Assembly: GCA_030762935.1 (NCBI GenBank)
Contig: CM060893.1
Location: 7,484,001 to 7,548,000, forward strand
Source: Hymenopus coronatus
Lineage: Eukaryota; Arthropoda; Insecta; Mantodea; Hymenopodidae
DNA length: 64,000 nucleotides
Direction: 5' to 3'
Under the pieces are notes generated by a model, which saw nothing but the letters and a program-made list of their open reading frames with translations, did not search any database and had not been told where the DNA came from. Positions 11,413 to 21,731 of this stretch are shown one piece after another. Positions within the stretch are counted from its first letter, which is position 1, and every line of letters starts with the position of its first letter. Position numbers and translations under genes: made by a program.

Positions 11413-12113
11413 ACTTTCTCTAGCCCATATGTACAATGTACATAGGAATAGAGAAGTATTGTATTCCACCCAAAAATTCGATACCGAGATTTAACCGGAA
11501 ATACATCTTTTAGGACGCCCTGTATCCAAAAAAAGCATTTTGGGAAAAATGTCCGTGTGTGTGCGTGCACAGCATAGCTCAAAAACAAAAAGACCGTTGA
11601 ATACCAGAAAAACCCCCGATCCCCAACTTTACATGGATTTTTTTTCTCGAAAATTTTGATTTTTTTAAAAATGGCTCTAACGATTTTGTTTAAAATGTCA
11701 AATATTAAAGATATTTATGAATTTATAGCTTGAATTTTCTGGGAATAGCCTCTGAAGACTATTCTGGATGAATTTTGCATAACCGCTAAACCGTAAGAGA
11801 TGGACAAAAACTTACCACACAAAAAATGTACAGCACTTTAAAACACACACAATTTATATCATATACATTTTGTTCGTTGAGTTGGTCGTTTTTGAGATAT
11901 TCATTGTTTTTGGTTTCAGCTTTAAAAAACATACTTTTCTCATATAGGAATTTGTCAACATCTGTCCACACAAACAAAGGAACATCAGCCACATAGCAAC
12001 CAGTTTTTGGCTATTACTTTAACTTATGATACTCCCTTATTTCGCTTCTACTTACAAGGAAGCAAGTAATAAGACTGTTTCTGCTATTTGTCGTGTGAAT
12101 GGAACAACTCAGA
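11413..12113 (-). mobile_element. HLE copy with B-type hairpin and internal deletions
   Basis: The hairpin arm reads CTAGCCCATATGTAC..GTACATAGGAATAG, the B variant seen at 20.6, 23.5, 36.6 and 47.7 kb. Body segments are missing around the GGTATTTAAGTTT region. The 5' end ...AACTCAGA has lost the AGAGAAAGTCA motif. Confidence 0.85.
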
Positions 12114-12451
12114 TTTTTCAAGTACTTGTTTGTTATATAATGATTTAGCAGAGGTATACTATGTGTGGAAGCCGTTGTGTTGTGCCCGTTGAGATGAAGG
12201 TCTGTGTTATTGCTCGACCGCTTGTGATCATATGCTAATGAACGGATTTGCTTTGCAGATCTGTCAAAGCTTACATTCACCGTATCGCTCGTAGTTATTG
12301 CCTCGTACTCCACTCTCGTATTGACAACTTCCACAAAAGATACACGCTTAACACTCTCTCCTACTTGCACATACAAACATCCTGCTTTTTTTCTATTTTT
12401 TACTAAACGAGATAAATTTTTCATTTTTCTTTCTTTGCTTCACACACAGTA
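12114..12451. other. Unrecognised stretch
   Basis: A minus-strand open frame of about 136 codons covers this segment but runs into HLE sequence at its C-terminal end. It has no domain and is probably chance. Confidence 0.4.
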
Positions 12452-12507
12452 CCTCCAGTATTTCACCGTAAATACACGTTTTAGTGCCACCTGAATCTAA
12501 AAAAAAA
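12452..12507 (-). mobile_element. HLE host copy, left part
   Basis: TTTCACCGTAAATACACG through CCTGAATCT and an A run. This is the hairpin-proximal segment of a minus-strand HLE, interrupted at its AAAAAAA run by the plus-strand copy at 12508-13338 and resuming at 13345. Confidence 0.75.
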
Positions 12508-13338
12508 AAATGTGTTCCGTTCTCATGACTTTCTCTGCATCTCTGCAACAAATTATTGTTAAAAAGCTTACCCGTCTATCTACTTCATGCTAATCGAAAA
12601 AAAAATTAGGAGAAATAGTCTTATTACTTGATTTCTCGTAAGTAGGAGCGAAATAAGTGAACACCGTAGGTTAAACTGAACGTCAAACGTTGGTTGCTAT
12701 GTGACTGAATTGCCTTTGTTTGTATTGACAGGAGTTGACAAATTCCTGTTTGGGAAAAGTATGTTTTTTAAAGCTGAAACCAAAAACAATGAATATCTCA
12801 AAAACGACCAACTCCATGAAACAAAAGCATTTAGCATACATTGTGTGTTTTAAAGTGCTCTACATTTTTTGTGTGTTAAGTTTTTTCCCATCTCTTACGG
12901 TTTAGCAGTTATGCAAAATTCCGTAAAATTTATCCTGAATAAAGTAGTCTTCAGAGGCTATTCCCAGAAAATTAATCATAAACATTTTAAATATCTTTAA
13001 TATATGATATTTTATTCAATATCGTTAGACATTTTTGAAAATATTATTTTTTTTTAAAAAAGTTCCATGTAAAGGGTAGTTTGGTGTGGGGGGGTTCTCA
13101 AAATCTTCGTGTGTCATCCCTAGTAGATACTAAACTTAAATACCGAGTTTAGTGTTTTACCTACTTTTCGTTTTTGAGTAATCTTGTTTACAGACACACG
13201 GGCCTTTTTCTGAAAATGCTTTTTTGGGATACAGGACACCCTAAAACATATATTTCCGGTAAAATTTCGATATCGAATGTTTGTGTGGAGTGCAATAACT
13301 TCTCTATACTCTATGTACATAGTACGTGTAGAGAAAGT
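12508..13338 (+). mobile_element. HLE copy, nested in another HLE
   Basis: The 5' end (TGTGTTCCGTTCTCATGAC) and 3' hairpin (ACTCTATGTACATAGTACG, ending TAGAGAAAGT) are both present. The flanking sequence on both sides is a single minus-strand HLE split at its A run. Confidence 0.88.
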
Positions 13339-13344
13339 AAAAAA

Positions 13345-14089
13345 GTATTTCTAAAAAAATGTCCAAATGTGTATCTGTGGACAGCATAGCTCAAGAATGA
13401 AAATATCGTTAAGTACCAAACTTGATATTTATGTTTAGTGTCTTGCAAAGATGCGACACGAAGATTTTCAAGAAAATTCCCCCATCGCCAACTACATTGA
13501 AACTTTTTCGAAAATTTTTATTTTCTCAAAAATAGCTCTAACGTTTTTGATTAAAATATCGTATATTAAAGATATTTACCTGACAATTAATATGTATAAT
13601 TTGAATTTTCTGGGAGTAACCTCTGAAGACCACTTTATTCTGCATGAATTTTACGGAATGTTGCATAACTGCTAAACCGTAAGAGATGGACAAAAACTTA
13701 CCATACAAAAAATGTATTCCACATTAAAACACACAATTTTTGTTATATAACTTTTTTTTTCGTGGAGATGAGCGGTTTTAAGATACTCCTTGTTTTTGGT
13801 TTCAGCTTTAACATACTTATACTTTTCTCATACAGGAATTTGTTCACTCATGTCCATACAAACAAAAGAACTTCAGTCACATAGCAACCAGACATTGACT
13901 ATCACTTTAACCTATGCTACTCCCTTATTTCGCTTCTTCTCGTACTTACAAGGAAGCAAGTAATAAGACTGTTTTTGCTAATTTGTTCTCGATTAGCATG
14001 AAGTAAAGGAAATATGGGCTAATTAACAATAATTTGTGGCAGAGATATAGAGAAAGTCATATGAATGGAACACACAAGATTTTTATCGT
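13345..14089 (-). mobile_element. HLE host copy, right part
   Basis: Resumes with GTATTTCTAAAAAAATGTCC, the sequence that follows the A run in minus-strand copies. It continues through the body to the 5' end ..GGAACACACAAGA. Together with 12452-12507 it forms one host copy. Confidence 0.8.
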
Positions 14090-14093
14090 AGAA

Positions 14094-14635
14094 TTGATCA
14101 TTTTTTAAATATTCCTTGTTATTGGTTTCATTCTTAAAATTAACTATAGTTTGTTACACAGATGTAGAGAAACTCATGTGAATGGAGCATATCAGATTTT
14201 TTAGACAGTTCTCAATATTCATAGACATATTATAATTATAAATAGATTGTTTCGCCTGTTTCACGAAGCTCATGCTTGATGGGCTTCGATATTCAGTTGC
14301 TGCCTTGCTTAGCATCAGTGCTGACAACATGATTACTTACTCGCTCAGAACGAAAGCATTCTATACAACGGAGGCAATGTAGGAGTTGTAATTTTGCTCT
14401 CTCCGCTGCTTGCATAATTTTGTCTGGTTTAGCAGATTCCATGACATTCAAATCATCCGCCATTTCATGGATCAATACGAGCTCTGAGAGTCATAGCCTT
14501 CTTAAATGAGACCGTGGACGTGTAAACCAAAGTTGGCTACCTTGGAGTGTTATGATTTTATAACACTGAGAAACAGAATTTTTAACACTACTGACATCTG
14601 TAAAACATTTACGTTTAGCATCAACTGTCTAAATA
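14094..14635. other. Mostly unrecognised stretch with a small HLE 5' tip
   Basis: A minus-strand HLE 5' tip is visible at about 14160-14200 (GATGTAGAGAAACTCATGTGAATGG). The rest (14210-14635) shows no recognisable gene or repeat. Confidence 0.5.
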
Positions 14636-15289
14636 TCTGTTATGTTCCATTCACATGACTTTCTCTACATCTCTGCAACTAAGTATTCTTAAAAAGCTTA
14701 TGCAGAAATAGTTTTATTACTTGCTTCCTTGTAAGCAGAAGAGAAATAAGGGAGCACCATAGGTTAAAACTGGTTGCCATGTCACTGAAGTTCCTTTGTT
14801 TGTATGTACAGGAGTTGAGAAACTCCTTTATGAGAAAACTATAAGCTTCTTAAAGCTGAAACAAAAAATAAAAAAATATCTAAAAAAACAACCAACTCCA
14901 CGAAAAATATGTATATAACATAAATTGTGTGTTTTAAAGTGCTCTACATTTTTCGTGTAGTAAGTTTTTGTCCATCTCTTACGGCTTAGCAGTTATTCAA
15001 AATTCTCTAAAAATTCATCCAGAATAAAGTACTCTTCAGAGGCTATTCCCAGAAAATTCGAAATATACATTTTATTTGTCAGCTAAATAGCTTTAATATA
15101 CGCTATTTTAATCAAAATGGTTAGAGCCATTTTTAAAAAAATCAAAATTTTTGAAAAAAGTTCCATGTAAAGGGTAGTTGGGGTGGGAGGATTTTTCTCA
15201 AAATCTTCGTGTCGCATCCCTGGAAGATACTGAACTTAAATACCAAGTTTGGTATTTTACCGACTTTTCGTTTTTGAGTTATCGTGTTC

Positions 15290-15333
<44 letters not shown>

Positions 15334-15467
15334 CTTTTCCGAAAATGCTTTTTTTAGTTACAGGGGACACTAAAACATATATTTCCGGGGAAATCTCGGT
15401 ATCGTATTTTTTGGTGGAGTCCAATACCTTCTCTATACAATATGTACATCGTACGCATAGAGAAAGT
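14636..15467 (+). mobile_element. HLE copy, complete
   Basis: 5' end TCTGTTATGTTCC, body with a shortened 5' quarter, a long (AC)19 tract, and hairpin AATATGTACATCGTACGCATAG ending AGAGAAAGT. The following A run leads into another HLE fragment. Confidence 0.88.
15292..15329. repeat. (AC)19 microsatellite inside HLE
   Basis: Uninterrupted AC dinucleotides at the position where every full HLE copy carries a CA/GT-rich tract. Confidence 0.95.
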
Positions 15468-15473
15468 AAAAAT

Positions 15474-15795
15474 GTAAATAACATAATTTCTGTGTTTTAA
15501 GAAGCTTATTTGTTGTATAATAAGTTTTTGTCCTTGTCTTACAGTTTACTAGTTATACAAAATTCCGTAAAATTCCCCCAGAATAAAGTAGTCTTCAGAA
15601 GCTATTCCCAGAAAATTCAAGATATAAATTTTATTTGTCAGGTAAATATCTTTAATATACGATATTTTAATCAAGATCTTTGCAGCCATTTTTGAGAAAA
15701 TCAAAAACTTTCGAACATTTTCCCATGCAATGTGTAGTTGGGGGTGGTAGAATTTTCTTGAAAATCTTCGTGTCGCATCCTTGGAAGATACTGAA
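15474..15795 (+). mobile_element. HLE internal fragment
   Basis: Matches the middle of the family from ATAACATAATTTCTGTGTTTT to GGAAGATACTGAAC. Both termini are absent. Confidence 0.8.
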
Positions 15796-16288
15796 CGTAT
15801 CCCTTTGTTGCCTGTCGGTACCTATAAGTCCCACTTGTTTTAAACGTAACCATACAAATAGGGTTGCACTCTAGGATTAATTTCATGTTATACTAACCTT
15901 CAACCATAAACGACAAGTAATCAAAACTGTTTTATATTGTAAAAAAATATACAATTTTTGCCCTAAAACTGCAGTGATATTTTATAAATAAATAAAAGAG
16001 AAACCCGACATAGTCAAATGTAACCCCATTGGCTTCCAAGCATCTCATCGATTGTTTTACTTGGGCTCTCCCCGTCCTTTGCCACAGTCACTGGGATTTG
16101 AACTTGCAACATTTGGCTTTGAATGAATGGACAGCCTATTACCTATCACCTAACACTCATGGACATCTGAACCAATTTTTTTGGTAGTGCCTTTGGCAGG
16201 ATTGTGAAAACTGGTTTAGAAGAATTTAAACTTTTAATTGGGAAGAAAAAGATCAACATTTATTTTCATTTCTATTTTATTTATTTTA
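15796..16288 (-). mobile_element. Unrecognised DNA containing a tRNA-like SINE head
   Basis: Most of the segment is unrecognised. At 16093-16105 the minus strand reads AAGTTCAAATCCC, a good box B. About 50 bases upstream on that strand is TTAGGTGATAGG, which can serve as box A (around 16140-16158). This resembles a SINE head; the full element boundaries are not visible and it shares no body with SINE-A or SINE-B. Confidence 0.5.
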
Positions 16289-17372
16289 TACGAGGGTTGT
16301 AAAGAAAGTAGTGTCAACATGGTTCCCCACATTGACAGCAGAGCCAATAGGATCAGGTGACTAGTGTCGATGTGTGGTCGGGCTGCCACTTGAGAGGGTG
16401 TTGTTGCTGTGTAGCACTGACCTGAAGTGTCAAGCGCACCGCTCTCGAGCATGTTTACCAACGGCGATCAGCGTTCGTGGATTAAAATCAGGTCGCCCGT
16501 GGAAAAAATGTATCAGCATGTTATCGAGGATTACGTGGAGCCTGTGGCGGGAATGCATTGCCGTACAGGACGGTTGCATGATGGGTCAAGGCGTTTCGTG
16601 CAGGTCGGACTGAGACTGCGGATTTGCACAGGTCGGCCGTCCATTCCGCAAGACCAGATTGACATCGTGAGTGGTCTCGTTGCCATGGACTATCAATGGA
16701 CTGTCCGGGAGTTATCTCAGTCCTCAAACTGTGTGGCATATCCTGACGAAATGTCTTCACCTGAGGAAAATTGCGTCCCGTTGGGTTCCACATCGACTCG
16801 CTGAGGTAAAGAAATGGCACCGGTATCCACTGGACAGATACCGCAGCGAAGGAGACGCATTTCTGCAGCGAATTGTCGCCATTGATGAGACATGGGCACG
16901 AGCCTATGAGCCGGAATTGAAGCGTCACCCAGGTTCACCACGTCCACAGAAAGTTCGACAGGATCCCATTCGGGTGAAGCTGATGCTGATAATGGGGTTA
17001 CTCTTACGCAAGCTGTGCCTGAGGGACAAACCGTCAACAGGGACTACTATTGCCGATTTCTGGAGCGACATCTTCGTCCGGCTACACACGTTGTCATGTC
17101 GCTCTTATTGCAACGGTGGCATTGGGAGGTTCTGGAACAAACTCCGTACTCACCAGACATGAGCCTTTGTGACTTCGACCTGTTTACGAAGTTGAAGGAA
17201 CCCCTCCGAGGCCGCCGATTTCCTGACGTGGCATCTGTAGGTGCTCCATCGAGTCATCAACAGAGATGACGGTCCCCAACGGCTGCCCTACATTTGGCAA
17301 AAGGTCAGGGACTTTGCGGGTGACTACATTAAAGGAATGTAATACAATTGTACTTGTGAGTTCAATAAATAT
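16289..17372 (+). mobile_element. Mariner-family transposon 1, 3' end lost
   Basis: The left end begins TACGAGGGTTGTAAAGAAAG, preceded by TATTTTAT, and looks like a mariner terminal inverted repeat starting at a TA. The interior encodes a decayed mariner transposase. The expected right inverted repeat is not found: about 30 bp after the transposase stop, the sequence becomes HLE at about 17376. Confidence 0.8.
16450..17343 (+). pseudogene. Mariner transposase pseudogene (DD34D family)
   Basis: The cut-and-paste transposase is readable only by switching frames. Seen in order: a helix-turn-helix-like stretch near 16640-16720; the first catalytic motif IDETW (Asp codon at 16884-16886) followed by EPELKRHPGSPRP; then GQTVNRDYYCRFLERHL; then EVLEQTPYSPDMSLCDF with the last catalytic Asp region; LKEPLRGRRF; and the C-terminus LPYIWQKVRDFAGDYIKGM with a stop at 17341-17343. 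Between LERHL and the RP..TH remnant, the block that normally carries the second catalytic Asp (HDNARPH in the family) is deleted. Several frame changes confirm that it is dead. Family membership is clear; the subfamily is not. Confidence 0.85.
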
Positions 17373-17375
17373 TGT

Positions 17376-17560
17376 TCGTTTCTGGGTTATGCTGCCCACA
17401 CAGACACACAAACGCAGACGGTCCTTTTTCTGGAGATGCTTTTTTTTTGGATTCAGGAGGTCCCAAAACATGTATTTCCGGTGAAATCTCGGTATCGAAT
17501 TTTTGGGTGCAATACAATACTTTCTCTATATACTATGTATGTAGTACTTATAGAGAAAGT
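17376..17560 (+). mobile_element. HLE 3' fragment abutting mariner 1
   Basis: From GGGTTATGCTGCCCACACAG to the hairpin ATACTATGTATGTAGTACT and TAGAGAAAGT. It replaces the missing mariner 3' end. Confidence 0.85.
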
Positions 17561-17891
17561 AAAAATATATTTCACTTGGAATCCTGGTATTGAATTTTGG
17601 GTCCAAGGCTGTGTTTATATTTGAGGTGCGTAGAAATGAGAGCTTGTAATTAAATCTTCATTATTTAATGGCACCTCGTGAGGAAGGTAACACCTACAGT
17701 AGCGTTATCTCACACCCGCAGAAGGTCAACAGGGAAAGAAGACTAATTAAGAGAACATGGCAGACAGAGGAGGCGAAATGCTTAATGGAAAAGAAAACAG
17801 ACGATAGTGTCTTTCCAAAATTGGTTTGCTTGCTGCGGCTTTCATATACACCTTCGTATTGATCTACCTTAATCTTTATAATACATAGTAC
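17561..17891. other. Unrecognised stretch
   Basis: The first ~40 bases resemble HLE 3' sequence (GGTATTGAATTTTGGGT). The remainder is unrecognised, with one 64-codon open frame of no known type. Confidence 0.4.
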
Positions 17892-17952
17892 TTTCAAAAA
17901 GTTCCCGGAATGTGTAAATAACATAGAAACAATTTACACATTTCCCTCAAAA
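17892..17952 (+). repeat. End fragment of a mariner-like element, copy 1
   Basis: TCAAAAAGTTCCCGGAATGT and the next ~35 bp recur at 19273-19321. The block ends at TTTCCCTCAAAA, immediately before mariner 2. It looks like the terminus of a different element. Confidence 0.65.
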
Positions 17953-19264
17953 TACGTGGTACGTCCAGAAAGTAAATTCCGTTTGGTAATAAAATTAAAT
18001 TGTGTACAGATACAGAATAATTATTTATTGCACAAAATTCTACAACTCTTAAACTACTTTTCCACATAACTGCCGAAATTTTGCAGGCATTTGTCATAGC
18101 GGGACACAAGTTTCTGTATACCTTCTTCATAGAAGTTTGCCGCCTGTGTCTTCAAAAAGTTGGAAACATTTTCTTTCAGCTCTTCGTCATTGTTGAAGTG
18201 TTGACCGCCAAGGAAAGACTTGAGATGTAAGAACAGATGAAAGTCGCTAGGAGCGAGGTCAGGTCTGTACGGAGGATGGTCAAACACGTCCCAGCCAAAT
18301 CCCTGTAGGAGGTTTTTCGTCACATCTGCAGTGTGTGGTCGTGCGTTGGTGAAGAAAAACAACACCTTTTGATAGCAATCCTCCGCGCTTATTCTGTATT
18401 GCGCGGCGCAATTTCCTAAGTGTCTCGCAATAAACATCTGCTTTGATTGTTTGACCACGCGGTAAGAAATCAATGAGTAAGATGCCTTTCCATTCCCAGA
18501 ACACTGTACATATCATTTTTAGAGGTCTCAAGATTTGTTTCGGCTTAACCTTTGCTGGGGATGAAGTGTGCTTCCATTCTATTGATTGCCGCTTACTTTC
18601 AGGGGTGTCGTAAGAAACCCAAGTCTCATCTCCTATGACTATCTGTGTCAGAAATTCTTCGCCGTCTTCATCATAACGGGTTAAAAACTGAAGTGCACTA
18701 CCCATCCGTTTTGTTTAGTGTTGCTCAGTAAGAATCTTTGGTACCCAACGTGAGCAAAGTTTACGAAATTTCAGTTTTTCGGTAACAATTTCATGTATTA
18801 GTGATCGTGAGCTTTGGGGAAATTCCATAGTGAGAGCACTAATTGTAAACTTGCGGTTTTCCTGGATCTTGTCATCAAGTGCGTGAACCAGTTCTTCTGT
18901 AACCAAAGATGGACGCCCACTTCGTTCTTCATTGTCCACTTCACTACGTTCTTCATTGAACTGTCGGACCCAGCTTCTCACCATTGAATCACTCATCGCA
19001 TTTTGTCCGTAAACTTCAATTGGTTTCACTTTCCTAGCATTCGGAAAACGAATCACAGATCTGATTTCACAAGCGGCGGGATTTTCAATCAACACCGACA
19101 TTGTAAACAAGCACAACAAAGCGTATGTGGCTGACAGCGATCTCAAAATGGTGCACGTTTCTTCTCCTTGATACAGAGCGTCTACCACGCATGTGCGGAA
19201 CTGCGATCGCAGGCTGCAGCGGAGATAAATTGAAACGGAACTCACTTTCTGGACGTACCTCGTA
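17953..19264 (-). mobile_element. Mariner-family transposon 2, both terminal repeats present
   Basis: A 1312-bp element. The left end TACGTGGTACGTCCAGAAAG and the right end (reverse complement) TACGAGGTACGTCCAGAAAG form the terminal inverted repeats, each starting with the TA expected from a mariner target duplication. The single long gene is on the minus strand. The size is normal for the family. Confidence 0.92.
18054..19101 (-). pseudogene. Mariner transposase pseudogene (Mos1-like, DD34D)
   Basis: The frame starts MSVLIENPAACEIRSVIRF (ATG at 19099-19101) and ends FGSYVEK with a stop at 18054-18056, about 350 codons, the family's full length. An N-terminal HTH region, the WVPKILTE linker, IGDETWVSY (first catalytic Asp), and PPYRPDLAPSDFHLF (third) are visible. 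Two lesions are clear. A nonsense codon (TAA at about 18712-18714) lies between LTEQH and TKRMGSALQF, in frame. About two bases are lost near 18346-18350, where family members read LHDNARPH, so this removes the second catalytic Asp and shifts the frame. The enzyme would have cut and pasted the element at TA sites; this copy cannot. Confidence 0.92.
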
Positions 19265-19268
19265 CATA

Positions 19269-19397
19269 CCAGATTCAAAAAGTTCCCGGAATGTGTAAAT
19301 AATATAGAAACAATTTACACAACATTTCCTTCAAAATAGTTTCCTTCCGCAGTGACCCACTTCTGCCACCACGTGTAAAGAGACTGGAAGCCATTTT
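19269..19397 (+). repeat. End fragment of a mariner-like element, copy 2
   Basis: Begins AGATTCAAAAAGTTCCCGG, repeats the 17892 block, and extends further (TTTCCTTCCGCAGTGACCC.., GCCACCACGTG) before HLE starts in a T run. The TTCTGCCACCACGTGTAAAGA segment looks like the edge of a transposase-coding region. Confidence 0.6.
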
Positions 19398-19398
19398 T

Positions 19399-19638
19399 AC
19401 TTCCTCTACACGTACTATGTACATAGTGTATAGAGAAGGTGTTGTATTGCACCCAAAAATACGATACGAGATTTCACATCAGATACACGTTTTGAGACCC
19501 CTGAATCCAACAAAGCATTTATAGAAAAATATCCTTATGTGTATATCTGTGGGTAGCATAGCTCTAAAACGAAAAGACGGTTAAATACCAAACTTGGTGT
19601 TTAAGTTCGGTATCTTCCAAGGATGCGACACGAAGATC
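19399..19638 (-). mobile_element. HLE 3' fragment
   Basis: Hairpin TACTATGTACATAGTGTA with ACTTCCTCTACACG, body to ATGCGACACGAAGATCT, then an abrupt switch to plus-strand HLE sequence. Confidence 0.85.
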
Positions 19639-19639
19639 T

Positions 19640-19722
19640 CTTACCATTTACATAAAATTCATCCAGAATGAAGAGAAAATTTCCAGAAAATTCAGAATAT
19701 ACATTTTATTTGTCATTTCAAT
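19640..19722 (+). mobile_element. HLE internal fragment
   Basis: AAATTCATCCAGAATGAAG through ATACATTTTATTTGTCATTT on the plus strand, wedged between an inverted fragment and the next full copy. Confidence 0.7.
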
Positions 19723-19727
19723 AAAAA

Positions 19728-20607
19728 TCTTGTGTTACACTCACATGACTTTCTCTACCTGTTCTACAAACTTCATACATAAGATTATTCTTCTTTCTGC
19801 ATCTTGCTAATCGAGGTACTCATTAACACGATGTTCTTATTATTTAGTTCCGTATAAGTAGGAAGAAAATGAGGGAGTACACTAGGCTAAAGCAATAGTC
19901 AAATGTTTTAAAAGCTGTCGTTATGCGATTTTCATTACAAAACAAATCGCTTCTTTTCTTGGCCAGGAGTAGAACAAAAGAAAAACGGACACTCCCGTCT
20001 GAGAAAAGTATAAGTACTTCACAACTGAAACTAATAACAATGAATACCTCGAAAACGGTAAGTTCCACGAGGAAAATGTATATGACATAACTTGTGTATT
20101 TTAGCAAGACCTAAATTTTTTGTATAGTAAGTTTTTGTCTATCTCTTACGGTTTACTATTTATGCCAAATTAAGCAAAATTCATCCAAAATAAACAGGTC
20201 TTCAGAAGATATTCCCAGAAAATTTAAGATATACATTTTATTTGCTAGGTAAATATCTTTAATATTTGATATTTTAAACAAAATCGTTATCCATATTTTA
20301 GAAAATCAAAATTTTCGAAAAAAGTTCCATGTAAAGGGTAGTTTGGGATGGGAGGATTTTTCTCAAAATCTTCGAGTCGCATCCCTAGAAGATACTAAAC
20401 TTAAATACGAAGTCTGGTATTTTAGCTACTTTTCGTTTTTGAGTTATCGTGTTCACAGACACACGGACCTTTTTCTCAAAATGCTTTTTTTGAATACAGG
20501 TTGTCCTAAAACATGTATTTCCGGTGAAATCTCGTTATCGAATTTTTGGGTGGAATACAATACTTCTCTATCCCTATGTACATTGTAAATATGGGGCTAG
20601 AGAAAGT
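19728..20607 (+). mobile_element. HLE copy, B subfamily, complete
   Basis: 5' end TTGTGTTACACTCACATGAC followed by TTCTACAAACTTC (B type), the TTGGCCAGGAGTAGAACAAA segment diagnostic of B, and a 3' hairpin TATCCCTATGTACAT..GGGGCTAGAGAAAGT (B type). Confidence 0.9.
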
Positions 20608-20611
20608 AAAA

Positions 20612-20935
20612 ATTGTTAGCCATTTTGAAAGGAGTCAAAATTGATGAATACTTGCCATGCAAAATATACTTTCGAATGGGGATATTTTCTTGAAAATTTT
20701 TGTTGTATCCTTATAAGATACTAAATTTAAATACCAAGTTTGGTATTTAATGGAGCTTTCGTTTTTGAGTTAATGCTGTCCATAGACACAGACAGACACA
20801 CACATGCTGACCTTTTTGAAACTGTTCTTCTTGGATTCAGGAGATCTCAAAACATGCACTTCCAAACTTTTGATACAGTACAATGTCTTGCCTATCTAGT
20901 ATGTACTTTTTACACATTTACTAGAGAATGTAATA
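20612..20935 (+). mobile_element. HLE 3' half, divergent
   Basis: Runs from AGCCATTTTGAAAGGAG through a CA tract to an imperfect hairpin ending TACTAGAGAATGTAA. The 5' half is missing. Confidence 0.8.
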
Positions 20936-21124
20936 ATATGACAGATATCTGTAACTCGTTTACCGTAAAACTGGAATTTTTATGTGAAGAATTTTAAAAA
21001 TTTTAATAAAACAATACATTAGGAGAGTAAAATATTCTTTAAATAATCATTCAAGCAAAATTTTTGATTCATGTTAAAGGTATCGCTATCATTACATCTA
21101 TTTATATATATTTAAATATGTATA
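20936..21124 (+). repeat. Flank shared with 46.12-46.24 kb, then AT-rich DNA
   Basis: About 100 bases after the HLE end (ACAGATATCTGTAACTCG.., TTTTAATAAAACAATA) resemble the DNA after the HLE end at 46122. The remainder up to 21124 is AT-rich and unrecognised. Confidence 0.55.
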
Positions 21125-21731
21125 TATGTACATAATGAACTACAGAGAAATAATTTGCGAGATTGTGCACGTGACTGATATAAGTAATTTGAGATCGGCG
21201 ACGCATGGTCCCCGGATAAACATAACGTTAAACGTGTGGGTATCAGGTGCTCATAAGTCGGTGTTAAAGCAAAGCAGGTTGAGAAAATGGCTTAGAATGT
21301 CTTTAAAACTGCTGCCCAAGTATATAAATATCGATTTTTAGCAGCTCGTTACTAGCGTTCTCAAGATTTAATGTCGCAAACATCTGTAAAATCTCGAACT
21401 AAACATTTGACAGTGCGACACTGAGCATTCATTAACTACGTTCTTGAGTTATGTAGCCTACTCTGGAGATTTTTTTTTTCAACTGCTCTGGTGGCTTAAT
21501 GCGTAACCTGGGAAGCTGCTATAGCAAAGGTCTTGAGTTCGATTACTGTCATAGAGTAAATGATTCTTATTTTTATTTTTTTCATTCCAGACGAAGTGCC
21601 GTGATACGTGGCGTACTGGCCCTTTAGAAACTTACAACCGTTACTTCGATATTTAAATAAACAGGCCATAAGTCTATTTAAGTAATCGACATATTCTGTA
21701 AAATATTTCGGTTTAGTTCATTAACACCCTG
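21125..21731 (+). mobile_element. TIR element (MITE-like) with tRNA-like segment
   Basis: The terminal inverted repeats read (right end, reverse complement) CAGGGTGTTAATGAACTAAA and, at the left, TAATGAACTACAGAGAAATA. The outer bases of the left end are degenerate, so the exact start is uncertain. A tRNA-like stretch lies inside: box A GGTGGCTTAATGCG at about 21490 and box B GAGTTCGATTAC at about 21534-21545. A second copy is at 44459-46023 in the opposite orientation. No transposase is present, so it is non-autonomous. The superfamily is unresolved. Confidence 0.75.

Noticed and set aside
12014..12424. 136-codon minus-strand frame
   Set aside because: It overlaps the 5' part of an HLE copy and has no domain. 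Probably a chance frame across a repeat boundary.
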